Of a stretch of 12,520 bases of DNA, positions 1-5,846 are shown in pieces. Position 1 is the first letter of the stretch. Each line of letters begins with the position of its first letter. The stretch comes from Gallionella sp. (lineage in GTDB: Bacteria > Pseudomonadota > Gammaproteobacteria > Burkholderiales > Gallionellaceae): contig SCPW01000447.1 in assembly GCA_004298605.1 (NCBI GenBank), forward strand, positions 1 to 12,520, written 5' to 3'. The notes under the pieces were generated by a model that had not been told where the DNA came from, did no database searches, and worked only from the letters and a program-made list of their open reading frames with translations. Both the position numbers and the translations under genes were made by a program.

Positions 1-44
1 GCATGCCCGCGATTTTTGAGCCCTCACGAGAGGGAAGCTCACTA

Positions 45-73
45 TTGACGGATAACAACAAGAGGCGTAGAAA
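45..73 (+). promoter_or_regulatory. Possible sigma70-type promoter
   Basis: TTGACG at 45-50 matches the -35 consensus in five of six positions. TAGAAA at 68-73, 17 bases downstream, matches the -10 box in four of six. If real, transcription would start near base 80 and read into the nested hairpin and the T run. The -10 box is weak, so this is a guess. Confidence 0.25.
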
Positions 74-75
74 CA

Positions 76-119
76 TGGGCATAGCCTTCCCGGATAGATG
101 GGGAGGTGGATGTTGCCCA
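76..119 (+). other. Nested inverted repeat, possible RNA structure
   Basis: TGGGCA at 76-81 pairs perfectly with TGCCCA at 114-119. Inside it, CCTTCCC (85-91) pairs with GGGGAGG (100-106) with one G-U pair. The two nested stems suggest a folded RNA element or a degenerate palindromic repeat. I recognise no riboswitch class in it. Confidence 0.4.
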
Positions 120-159
120 CGCTGTTCCGTCCCGCGTTTTCCGCTGTTTTTTTTTCGTG

Positions 160-175
160 TTTATAGCGCTATAAA
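160..175. promoter_or_regulatory. 16-bp perfect palindrome, candidate operator
   Basis: TTTATAGCGCTATAAA is perfectly self-complementary and sits just after a T-rich tract. It contains a TATAAA that could be a -10 box (170-175), so a dimeric regulator bound here would overlap a promoter. It could equally be a chance AT-rich palindrome. It does not match a Fur box as I know that consensus. Confidence 0.35.
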
Positions 176-191
176 TTGAAAGGAATGATCC

Positions 192-260
192 ATGGCGCAC
201 CTATCTGTAGCGGCAAAAAAAAATACCCATCCCCAACGATCGCGATTTCCAAGGAGATAA
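192..260 (+). CDS. Possible 22-residue leader peptide
   Basis: The ATG at 192 is preceded by AAGGA at 180-184 with a 7-base spacer. The frame runs 22 codons to a TAA at 258-260, two bases before the ATG of the ferritin-like gene. The stop overlaps that gene's Shine-Dalgarno region, which would allow translational coupling. The peptide carries Lys-Lys-Asn codons over a run of nine A (215-223). A -1 slip on this run would place the ribosome in the downstream gene's frame, since that frame is open back to at least 176. There is no homology evidence. Confidence 0.3.
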   Translation: MAHLSVAAKKNTHPQRSRFPRR

Positions 261-262
261 TC

Positions 263-739
263 ATGGACAAAAGCGCAGTGCTCAAAACCCTCAACCGCAT
301 CCTGGAACTGGAATTGTCCGGCGTGGTGCGCTACACCCATTACGCCCTGATGGTGTATGGCTACAACCGCATCCCCATCGTCGACTGGTTGCAGAAGCAG
401 GCCGACGAAGGGCTTGCCCATGCGCGCCTGGCAGGTGAGCTGGTGACCTGGCTGGGCGGACACCCGTCGCTGGGCATCGGCCCGTTGCTGGAATCACATA
501 CCCACGACATCGGCGACATCATGCGCGAATCGCTGGCGCACGAGGCCGAGGCGCTGAAGGCTTATTACGAACTGTTCGATCTCGTGAAGGATAAGGATGT
601 CCGGCTCGAAGAATACGCCCGCGGCATGATCGCCGCAGAAACGGGGCATCAGGATGCGGTGAACAAGATGCTGCGCAAGCCGGGGCAGATGGGGTCCTTC
701 GTGGAGTGTTTCGTCACGCCGGGCCAGATGATGCAGTGA
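263..739 (+). CDS. Ferritin-like / bacterioferritin-type protein
   Basis: This 158-residue protein has the length and four-helix pattern of a bacterioferritin-family ferritin, which oxidises Fe(II) at a di-iron centre and may store iron in a cytoplasmic shell. Candidate di-iron ligands are visible in the expected order: E17 in helix A, E49 with H53 in helix B (Glu-x3-His), E94 or E96 in helix C, and E126-x2-H129 in helix D. The canonical bacterioferritin haem-ligand methionine next to the helix-B glutamate is absent (Gly50-Leu51), so I infer it does not bind haem like classical Bfr. ATG 263 is chosen because AAGGAG lies at 251-256 with a 6-base spacer. The frame is open further upstream but without a good ribosome site. 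A non-storage ferritin-like oxidase remains possible. Confidence 0.82.
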   Translation: MDKSAVLKTLNRILELELSGVVRYTHYALMVYGYNRIPIVDWLQKQADEGLAHARLAGELVTWLGGHPSLGIGPLLESHTHDIGDIMRESLAHEAEALKAYYELFDLVKDKDVRLEEYARGMIAAETGHQDAVNKMLRKPGQMGSFVECFVTPGQMMQ

Positions 740-814
740 GCGGAACCCGATTTTCCGGTTCGCAAAATGTGATGAACCCGGATTATCCAACCCCATAAAC
801 CAAAGGAGTTAACC

Positions 815-1420
815 ATGACCAAAGTTCTTGTTCTCTATTACAGTATGTACGGCCATATCGAAGCGATGGCGCAAGCCGTGGCCGAAGGCGCGCGCGAAGT
901 CGAGGGTGCGAGCGCCGTGGTCAAGCGCGTGCCGGAAACCATTCCCGAAGACCGGGCGCGGGCGATCGGGGTGAAGCTCGATCAGCCCGCCCCGGTTGCC
1001 ACTACCGACGAGCTTGCCGACTATGACGCGATTATCTTCGGCACGCCGACCCGGTTCGGCAACATGACCGCACAGATGCGCAGCTTCCTTGACCAGACCG
1101 GCGGGCTGTGGATGAAGGGCGCGCTGATCGGTAAAGCCGGTAGCGTATTTACTTCCTGTGCCACCCAGCACGGCGGGCAGGAAAGCACTATTCTGTCTTT
1201 CCACACCACACTGCTCCACCACGGCATGGTGATCGTCGGCGTGCCCTATTCCTGCGCCGACCAGATGCGCACCGATGAGCTTACCGGCGGTTCGCCCTAC
1301 GGCGCCGGCACCATCGCCGGTGGCGACGGCAAGCGTATGCCCTCGGCCAACGAGCTCGGCATCGCGCGTTTTCAGGGCAGGCATGTGGCGGGGATTGCAA
1401 AGCGGTTGATGGCGCGCTGA
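815..1420 (+). CDS. wrbA: NAD(P)H:quinone oxidoreductase, WrbA family
   Basis: This is a 201-residue flavodoxin-fold protein, close to the roughly 198 residues of E. coli WrbA. WrbA binds FMN and reduces quinones by two electrons in the cytoplasm, avoiding semiquinone and superoxide formation. The N-terminal phosphate loop reads [10 protein letters not shown] (about residues 7-16). The family's GTPTRFGNM segment and the stretch [11 protein letters not shown] around residue 120 are both present, followed by [12 protein letters not shown] and a C-terminal helix. The start has a clear AAAGGAG at 802-808. It lies 75 bp after the ferritin-like gene and could be co-transcribed with it, as an oxidative or metal-stress pair. 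That pairing is inference. Confidence 0.95.
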   Translation: MTKVLVLYYSMYGHIEAMAQAVAEGAREVEGASAVVKRVPETIPEDRARAIGVKLDQPAPVATTDELADYDAIIFGTPTRFGNMTAQMRSFLDQTGGLWMKGALIGKAGSVFTSCATQHGGQESTILSFHTTLLHHGMVIVGVPYSCADQMRTDELTGGSPYGAGTIAGGDGKRMPSANELGIARFQGRHVAGIAKRLMAR

Positions 1421-1436
1421 CCCTTGTAGCATGCAC

Positions 1437-1469
1437 CTTGACTTGACCGGACCGCCGGATTTTGTCAAG
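1437..1469. promoter_or_regulatory. Inverted repeat ahead of metal locus
   Basis: CTTGAC occurs twice in tandem (1437-1442 and 1442-1447) and its complement GTCAAG follows at 1464-1469. A CCGG/CCGG pair lies between the arms. It sits between wrbA and the small exported protein that precedes cusC. It may be a terminator stem for wrbA (no clear T run) or an operator/promoter for the metal genes. TTGACC at 1443-1448 could be a -35 box, but I see no good -10 box. Confidence 0.3.
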
Positions 1470-1477
1470 CTACACCC

Positions 1478-1867
1478 ATGTTTCGCTTCCACAGAAAATT
1501 TGTTGCAGTGCTTGTAGCCATCTGGTTGCCGCTGTTCGGTGGCAACGCGCTGGCGATGGCGGTGTATATGCCGGGCGGCGGCGCGGTCGGCCATGCCGTC
1601 GCCGCGGAGCATGGTCAGGCGCACGCAGACGCCCAACATCATATGGCTGCCGCAATGGATCATTGCGCGACACATGATGATTCGGCGGGCAGCCACACAC
1701 AGTCCGATACGGGCTGCAAACATTCTGCCGCATGCCAGTTAGCGGTTGCGGCAGGGCAGGTCGAGATTGCTTTGCTGGTGTTGTCAGAGCATGTAACGCC
1801 ATACATGACGTTGTTTCAATCACAGACAGTCGCTCCCCTTTACACACCTCCGCTCGCCCGCGCCTGA
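1478..1867 (+). CDS. Small exported His/Cys-rich protein, putative metal binder
   Basis: This encodes 129 residues. Residues 1-26 form a Sec signal peptide: basic start, hydrophobic core, and Asn-Ala-Leu-Ala before the likely cleavage site. The mature part has nine His (39, 45, 49, 54, 55, 62, 66, 73, 82) and three Cys (63, 80, 86) within about 50 residues, then a more hydrophobic C-terminal section. This composition and the position just upstream of cusC suggest a periplasmic copper or silver binding or sensing protein. Small Cys/His proteins of unknown function at this position are common in RND metal loci, as I recall. I do not recognise a named family. No strong Shine-Dalgarno precedes the ATG, so the start is less certain than the frame. 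Confidence 0.65.
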   Translation: MFRFHRKFVAVLVAIWLPLFGGNALAMAVYMPGGGAVGHAVAAEHGQAHADAQHHMAAAMDHCATHDDSAGSHTQSDTGCKHSAACQLAVAAGQVEIALLVLSEHVTPYMTLFQSQTVAPLYTPPLARA

Positions 1868-1902
1868 CGCGGGACGAGTGTCTTTGCTTTCATTGCATCC
1901 AC

Positions 1903-1917
1903 GCTGAATTTTTCAGC
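1903..1917 (+). other. Short perfect hairpin between small protein and cusC
   Basis: GCTGAA (1903-1908) and TTCAGC (1912-1917) flank TTT. This is a weak AT-containing stem without a following T run, so terminator function is doubtful. It could mildly attenuate transcription into cusC or stabilise an mRNA end. The rest of 1868-1991 shows only the cusC ribosome site. Confidence 0.25.
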
Positions 1918-1991
1918 ATAAAGCCTCGTCTGGAATCGTTCGGCAGCCGCATTGCGCCTGCCTTGCTGCAACTCAATTGAGGATTCGGACC

Positions 1992-3293
1992 ATGAAGTTT
2001 TTTCTGAAATTTACATCGGGCCATGGCAGGTTTAACTTTGTTTTGGTCATACTGCTCGCGGCTTGGCTGTTGCCTGCCAATGGAGCCGAGGAACGTTTGC
2101 TGGGCTCCAATCTTGCCGGGCTGCTGGATTACGCGCGCGAGCACAACCCGGAATTGGCGGCGATGCGCCACGAGGCGGATGCGGCGGTACAACGCGTCCA
2201 GCCCTCGGCAGCCTTGCCCGACCCGGTATTCCGCGCCGAGCTGATGGACATCACCAACCGCGATATGGACAAGGGCGCCAGCCTGCTCCCATCGCAGGTG
2301 GGCAGCACGCGCTACACCTTGATGCAGAGCGTGCCGTGGGCCGGCAAGCGCGATTTGAAGCGGGGGGCGGCCGAGGCCGGTGCGGAGCAGGCGCGGGGGC
2401 GAACCGCCGCGACCTGGGCGGAATTGTCGGCGCAAATCAAGTCTGTTTACGCGCAGTACCACTACGTTGCGGGCAGCCAGAAAATCACCCGCGATCTGCT
2501 CGATCTGGTGGTGCAGATGGAGAAAGTGGCGCAGATCCGTTATGCCAACGGGCTTGCCGCGCAGCAAGACGCGGTGCGCGCGCAAGTCGAACAAACGGTC
2601 ATGAAAACCGGACTGGTCGCGCTGGATAATTCCAGACGGCAAACCGAGGCACGGCTGAATGCCTTGTTGTCGCGCCCGGCGAACATGCCGCTTGCCGCGC
2701 CGCAGCAATTACGCGGCATCCCCGCAACGGCCAGCCTGGAAAATTATGCGGCGCTGGAAAACCGTATCCGCGAACACAACCCGGATTTGTTTGCCGACGA
2801 GGCGGGCATCCGCGCGGGTGAAAAGAATCGTGATCTCGCTTACAAAAACCGTTATCCGGATTTCGCGCTGGGCATTTCCCCGACACAGTTTGGATCCGCA
2901 GTACGCGAATGGGGCGTGATGGTCGAACTCAACATTCCGTTGCAGCAAGAGACGCGCCGTTCGCAGGAGCGCGAGTCCGAGGCCATGCTGGCGGCAGCCA
3001 GGGCGCGCAAGGAGGCGACCGCCAACCGCATCCTGTCCGCGCTGGCCGAAAACCTGTCCGGCCTCGACGCGGCGCAGCGCACCGGGTCGCTGAGTTCCGG
3101 CAGCCTGTTGCCGCAAGCGAATGTCGCCTTTGAATCCGCGTTAACCGGCTATCAGACCGGCAGGGTGGATTTTGCGGCGCTGCTGGATGCGGTGCGGCAA
3201 ATTCTGAATGCCAGGCTGGAAGTGCTGAAAGCCCAGACCGACGCGCAGATGCGTTTGGCGGAGATCGAACGATTGTTGGGAGAAGAATTATGA
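1992..3293 (+). CDS. cusC: Outer membrane factor of Cu/Ag RND efflux pump (CusC/CzcC type)
   Basis: This 433-residue TolC-family protein would form the trimeric outer membrane channel of the tripartite pump with CusB and CusA. Residues 1 to about 33 form a signal peptide (LVILLAAWLLPANGA). No lipobox cysteine is visible, unlike E. coli CusC, so it resembles CzcC-type factors. The internal duplication typical of outer membrane factors shows as paired motifs AREHNPEL (near residue 48) and REHNPDL (near 260), each opening a long helical region. ATG 1992 is preferred over the in-frame TTG at 1977 because GAGGA at 1979-1983 lies 8 bases before it. The stop overlaps the cusB start by four bases (ATGA), which implies translational coupling. 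Metal specificity is inferred from the neighbours. Confidence 0.88.
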   Translation: MKFFLKFTSGHGRFNFVLVILLAAWLLPANGAEERLLGSNLAGLLDYAREHNPELAAMRHEADAAVQRVQPSAALPDPVFRAELMDITNRDMDKGASLLPSQVGSTRYTLMQSVPWAGKRDLKRGAAEAGAEQARGRTAATWAELSAQIKSVYAQYHYVAGSQKITRDLLDLVVQMEKVAQIRYANGLAAQQDAVRAQVEQTVMKTGLVALDNSRRQTEARLNALLSRPANMPLAAPQQLRGIPATASLENYAALENRIREHNPDLFADEAGIRAGEKNRDLAYKNRYPDFALGISPTQFGSAVREWGVMVELNIPLQQETRRSQERESEAMLAAARARKEATANRILSALAENLSGLDAAQRTGSLSSGSLLPQANVAFESALTGYQTGRVDFAALLDAVRQILNARLEVLKAQTDAQMRLAEIERLLGEEL

Positions 3294-4966
3294 AACCGAT
3301 TACCGGAATATTCATAGGCGCGGTTTTGCTGGGCGCCGGCGCGGGCGGCTATTGGCTGGGAGCCCAGAAGGCAGATGGCATCTCCTCACCTGACAAGGGG
3401 AGGTCGGGAGGGGTTGACAGAGGGCAGAGGACAGAAAAAGAGCACGCCCGCAAAATTCTTTATTACCGCAACCCGATGGGTTTGCCCGATACCTCGCCGA
3501 CGCCCAAAAAAGACGCGATGGGTATGGACTATGTTGCAGTGTACGAAGGAGAAGAAGGGTTGGGCGGCGGCAATCAAGCCGCTTCGCCCTCCGCTGCCTC
3601 AGGAGGCTCAGGGCAGTTAAAAATCAGCGTCGAGAAGGTGCAAAAGCTGGGGGTGAAAACCGAACCGGCAACGATGCGCGTATTTGATAAGGCGTTACGC
3701 GCCGTTGGCAGGGTGGAAGTCAATGAGCAGCATATTCACAATATTGCGCCCAAATTTGAGGGCTGGATCGAAAAACTGCATGTGAAAACGACTGGAGAGC
3801 CGGTCAAAAAGGGGCAGGCGCTGTTCGATGTGTACAGCCCGGAACTGGTATCGGCGCAGCGCGAATACGCGATTGCCGTGCAAGGTGTCGCGGCATTGAA
3901 AAATGCGGATAGCGATACCAGACAGAGCATGCAAAGGCTTGCCGATGCCAGCCTGCAACGCCTCAAAAACTGGGATATTTCCGAGCAGCAGGTAAAAGAT
4001 TTGGCCAAATCCGAGACCGCCAGGCGCAGCCTGACCTTTCATGCTTTTCATACGCCGGTGAATGGCATTGTGCTGGAGAAAAAGGCCGTGGAGGGGATGC
4101 GCTTCATGCCCGGTGAAATGTTGTATCAAATCGCCGATCTTTCCCATGTGTGGGTGATAGCCGATGTGTTCGAACAGGATATCGCCCTGGTAAAGACGGG
4201 CGCCAAGGCAAAAGTGAAGATCAATGCCTACCCGGACAAGTTGTTCGAGGGCGCCATTACCTACGTTTACCCGACCCTGAATCCGGCAACCCGCACCATT
4301 CCGGTACGGCTGGAGATCGCCAATCCGGGAGGGCTGCTGAAGCCGGCCATGTTTGCCCAAGTGGAGATCACGGTTGCCGACAAGGGCAAGGTGCTGACCG
4401 TGCCGATTTCCGCCGTTATCGATAGCGGCACGCGCCACATCGCGCTCGTCCAGCTCGCCGAAGGACGCTTCGAACCGCGTGCCGTCAGTTTGGGCAAACG
4501 CAGCGACAATTATGTGGAAGTGTTGGGCGGTGTCGCCGAAGGTGAACAGGTGGTCGTGGCGGCCAATTTCCTGATCGACGCGGAGAGTAATCTCAAAGCG
4601 GCGCTGGGCGGGCTCGGCCATGCGCACGGCGGTGAGACAAAGGATGCGAAAGGCATCGCCCAACCGGCAGCGGAACTTGCGGGGCAGGGTGCGTCAGAGC
4701 AGCCTGAACCGGCTGCGGTGGGGTATCAGACCGAAGGCACGCTGGATGCCCTCAACGCGGATGGTACGGTCAAAGTCACGCACGGCCAGATCAAGGCGCT
4801 GGGCTGGCCGGGGATGACCATGGATCTCGCCTTGGCCAATCCATCGCTGGTGAGCGGCGTAAAAATTGGCGGCGCGATCAGCTTTGAAATTGTCGAGCGC
4901 AAGCCGGGCGAATGGGTGATTACCAAGCTGCAAGCCAAGCCGGGCAAACCTCACGAAGGCCATTGA
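3290..4966 (+). CDS. cusB: Periplasmic adaptor CusB with N-terminal metal-binding and C-terminal CusF domains
   Basis: This 558-residue membrane fusion protein links CusA to CusC and passes Cu(I)/Ag(I) to the pump. Residues 1-25 form a membrane anchor. Residues 58-86 (YYRNPMGLPDTSPTPKKDAM and onward) match the heavy-metal-binding domain found at the N-terminus of many CusB-type adaptors. The adaptor core (hairpin, lipoyl, beta-barrel and membrane-proximal parts) follows from about 110 to 450. From Y479 on is a fused CusF domain with H498, W506, M509 and M511, whose spacing (8, 3, 2) equals E. coli CusF H36, W44, M47, M49. These are the Cu(I)/Ag(I) ligands plus the capping tryptophan, and they are the best evidence for substrate in this locus. 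Residues 31-43 appear to derive from a degenerate palindromic repeat. The start overlaps the cusC stop. Confidence 0.93.
   Translation: MKPITGIFIGAVLLGAGAGGYWLGAQKADGISSPDKGRSGGVDRGQRTEKEHARKILYYRNPMGLPDTSPTPKKDAMGMDYVAVYEGEEGLGGGNQAASPSAASGGSGQLKISVEKVQKLGVKTEPATMRVFDKALRAVGRVEVNEQHIHNIAPKFEGWIEKLHVKTTGEPVKKGQALFDVYSPELVSAQREYAIAVQGVAALKNADSDTRQSMQRLADASLQRLKNWDISEQQVKDLAKSETARRSLTFHAFHTPVNGIVLEKKAVEGMRFMPGEMLYQIADLSHVWVIADVFEQDIALVKTGAKAKVKINAYPDKLFEGAITYVYPTLNPATRTIPVRLEIANPGGLLKPAMFAQVEITVADKGKVLTVPISAVIDSGTRHIALVQLAEGRFEPRAVSLGKRSDNYVEVLGGVAEGEQVVVAANFLIDAESNLKAALGGLGHAHGGETKDAKGIAQPAAELAGQGASEQPEPAAVGYQTEGTLDALNADGTVKVTHGQIKALGWPGMTMDLALANPSLVSGVKIGGAISFEIVERKPGEWVITKLQAKPGKPHEGH
3384..3417. 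repeat. Degenerate palindromic repeat inside cusB coding sequence
   Basis: CCTCACCT (3384-3391) and AGGGGAGG (3396-3403) form an 8-bp stem with one mismatch around GACA, followed by TCGGGAGGGGTTGA. This resembles the core and GT-rich flank of the repeat family found between cusB and cusA. It is translated in frame as residues 31-43, rich in Gly/Ser/Pro, in the linker after the membrane anchor. Divergence suggests an old copy, or chance in a GC-rich linker. Confidence 0.45.
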
Positions 4967-4980
4967 TGATGCTCTTTCTA

Positions 4981-5063
4981 CCCATCCCCACCCCAACCCT
5001 CCCCTTGAAGGGGAGGGAGCTAAACTCCTTCCCCTTCAGGGGGAAGGCGGGGATGGGGGTGGG
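4981..5063 (+). repeat. Palindromic repeat unit, forward copy 1
   Basis: This 83-bp unit starts 14 bp after the cusB stop. It contains two palindromes: CCCTCCCCTT and AAGGGGAGGG around one base (4997-5017), then CCTTCCCC and GGGGAAGG (5027-5047). It is bounded by CCCATCCCC and a GATGGGGGTGGG end, so the termini are imperfect inverted repeats. Nearly the same unit lies inside cusA (7131-7214). As mRNA it would form two strong hairpins after cusB and could attenuate or stabilise the operon transcript. Confidence 0.9.
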
Positions 5064-5069
5064 TTAGGG

Positions 5070-5146
5070 TGGGGATGGGCGGGGTCGGACAATGTCTTTC
5101 ACGTTCGCTCCCTCCCCTTCAAGGGGAGGGTTGGGGTGGGGATGGG
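5070..5146 (-). repeat. Palindromic repeat unit, reverse copy 1 (40-bp arm)
   Basis: Bases 5107-5146 are the exact reverse complement of 4981-5020, a perfect 40-bp inverted repeat, and carry the core palindrome at 5110-5130. Bases 5070-5106 match, with differences, the linker of the units at 5603-5672 and 5770-5839 (shared GTCGGA, GTGTC-like and CACGTT blocks). The arm ends 33 bp before the DUF559 gene. Confidence 0.9.
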
Positions 5147-5575
5147 TGAGAGCGCCAAACTGAAAACGCGAGGTAAGAAATGAAAGGCCAAACAAACTCT
5201 TTTATCCTGGAAAACCGGCTACAGAGATCGCTGCGCCGCAACATGACCGATGCCGAGCAGGCGCTGTGGAGGCGGCTACGCGGCGGCCAGATCAAAGGGT
5301 GCAAATTCAGGCGACAGCATCCGTTCAACGATTTCATTCTGGATTTTGTTTGCCTGGAAGCGAGGCTGGTCGTGGAGGTTGATGGCGGGCAACACAATGA
5401 TTCGGTCGAGGATGCGCTTCGCGATCAAGCTCTGTCCAACGCGGGTTTTCGGGTCATGCGTTTTTGGAACAATCAGGTGTTGGATGAGATTGAATCGGTT
5501 GTTGAAGCTGTTTGGCTGGAGCTTGAAAAGCTGGACCCATCCCCACCCCAACCCTCCCCTTGAAGGGGAGGGAGC
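5107..5575 (+). mobile_element. Candidate DUF559-repeat cassette
   Basis: Perfect 40-bp inverted repeats (5107-5146 and 5536-5575) bracket a single short gene, giving a 469-bp unit inserted in the cusB-cusA gap of an otherwise compact operon. The right repeat supplies the gene's last eight codons and its stop. Further related repeats lie on both sides and inside neighbouring genes, so the unit looks like one member of a dispersed family rather than a simple insertion sequence. I see no transposase and no obvious target-site duplication. Mobility by DUF559 is inference. Simple recombination between repeats could also have placed it. Confidence 0.5.
5180..5563 (+). CDS. DUF559 / Vsr-like endonuclease-domain protein
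   Basis: This 127-residue protein matches the DUF559 family, small proteins related to Vsr and PD-(D/E)XK nucleases. Typical features are a helical start with TDAEQALWRRLR (residues 23-34), KFRRQHPF (42-49), then the putative catalytic strand pair with D55, E66, D68 and H72 (LVVEVDGGQH), and a C-terminal helix after RFWNNQVL. It probably cuts or nicks DNA in the cytoplasm, but no function is established for the family as far as I know. GAGGT at 5170-5174 supports the ATG at 5180. Residues 120-127 (PSPPQPSP) and the TGA are encoded by the flanking repeat. It interrupts the cusB-cusA junction in the same orientation, so it would be transcribed with the operon. Confidence 0.87.
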   Translation: MKGQTNSFILENRLQRSLRRNMTDAEQALWRRLRGGQIKGCKFRRQHPFNDFILDFVCLEARLVVEVDGGQHNDSVEDALRDQALSNAGFRVMRFWNNQVLDEIESVVEAVWLELEKLDPSPPQPSP

Positions 5576-5600
5576 CAAACCTCTTCCCCTTCAGGGGTCA
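5536..5600 (+). repeat. Palindromic repeat unit, forward copy 2, overlapping DUF559 stop
   Basis: Bases 5536-5575 are identical to 4981-5020. The core palindrome lies at 5552-5572. The second palindrome is shortened (TTCCCC and GGGG around TTCA) compared with copy 1. The unit overlaps the 3' end of the DUF559 gene and contains its stop codon at 5561-5563. Confidence 0.9.
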
Positions 5601-5602
5601 GG

Positions 5603-5672
5603 GTGGGGATGGGTGAGTCGGATAGTGTCTCCCACGTTTGTCCCCTCCCCTTCAAGGGGAGGGTTAGGGTGG
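5603..5672 (-). repeat. 70-bp repeat, first of an exact direct pair
   Basis: This segment is identical to 5770-5839 over 70 bp. It comprises the linker (GATGGG, GTCGGATAGTGTC, CACGTTTGTC) and the reverse-oriented core palindrome at 5643-5663. A diverged relative occupies 5070-5146. Confidence 0.9.
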
Positions 5673-5769
5673 CGGCCATGACACGGCGTTGCGAAGCATC
5701 CGGGGCGGGAATGGCCGCCTCACACCCGCTCCCGCAATCGGCTGGCTTCGCCAGTAACGTGTCGCGGGT
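5673..5769. other. 97-bp non-repeat segment between duplicated repeats
   Basis: This stretch breaks the repeat array and has its own imperfect inverted repeat: GACACG near 5680 against CGTGTC near 5758, plus GCGAAGC against GCTTCGC further in. It has no believable reading frame. It may be another palindromic element nested in the array, or an old intergenic spacer captured when the 70-bp unit duplicated. Confidence 0.55.
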
Positions 5770-5846
5770 GTGGGGATGGGTGAGTCGGATAGTGTCTCCC
5801 ACGTTTGTCCCCTCCCCTTCAAGGGGAGGGTTAGGGTGGGGATGGG
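5770..5846 (-). repeat. 70-bp repeat, second copy, just upstream of cusA
   Basis: Bases 5770-5839 repeat 5603-5672 exactly, and 5840-5846 complete the GGATGGG end that the first copy lost. The core palindrome is at 5810-5830. The unit ends 13 bases before the cusA Shine-Dalgarno (GGAG at 5859-5862), so its hairpin could influence cusA translation initiation. Confidence 0.9.

Larger units (their letters stand above)
1..191. other. Structured non-coding leader at window start
   Basis: I find no convincing gene here. The stretch holds a small hairpin at 18-40 (CCCTC and GAGGG around ACGA), a nested inverted repeat at 76-119, a run of nine T at 147-155 and a 16-bp palindrome at 160-175. It could be the 5' regulatory region of the ferritin-like gene, the tail of an upstream unit, or a small RNA ending at the T run. 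Nothing in the sequence decides between these. Confidence 0.4.

Noticed and set aside
740..814. Terminator between the ferritin-like gene and wrbA
   Set aside because: GAACC/GGTTC near 742-760 form only a short interrupted stem with no T run, so it is too weak to call.
1890..2708. Long open frame on the - strand opposite cusC
   Set aside because: Its translation is Arg/His/Gly-rich with no family motif, and it lies fully antisense to a clear TolC-family gene. It is a codon-bias shadow of GC-rich DNA.
4981..5846. CRISPR-like array
   Set aside because: The repeats alternate in orientation, vary in length, have uneven spacing and surround a gene; no cas gene is present. They are palindromic interspersed repeats.
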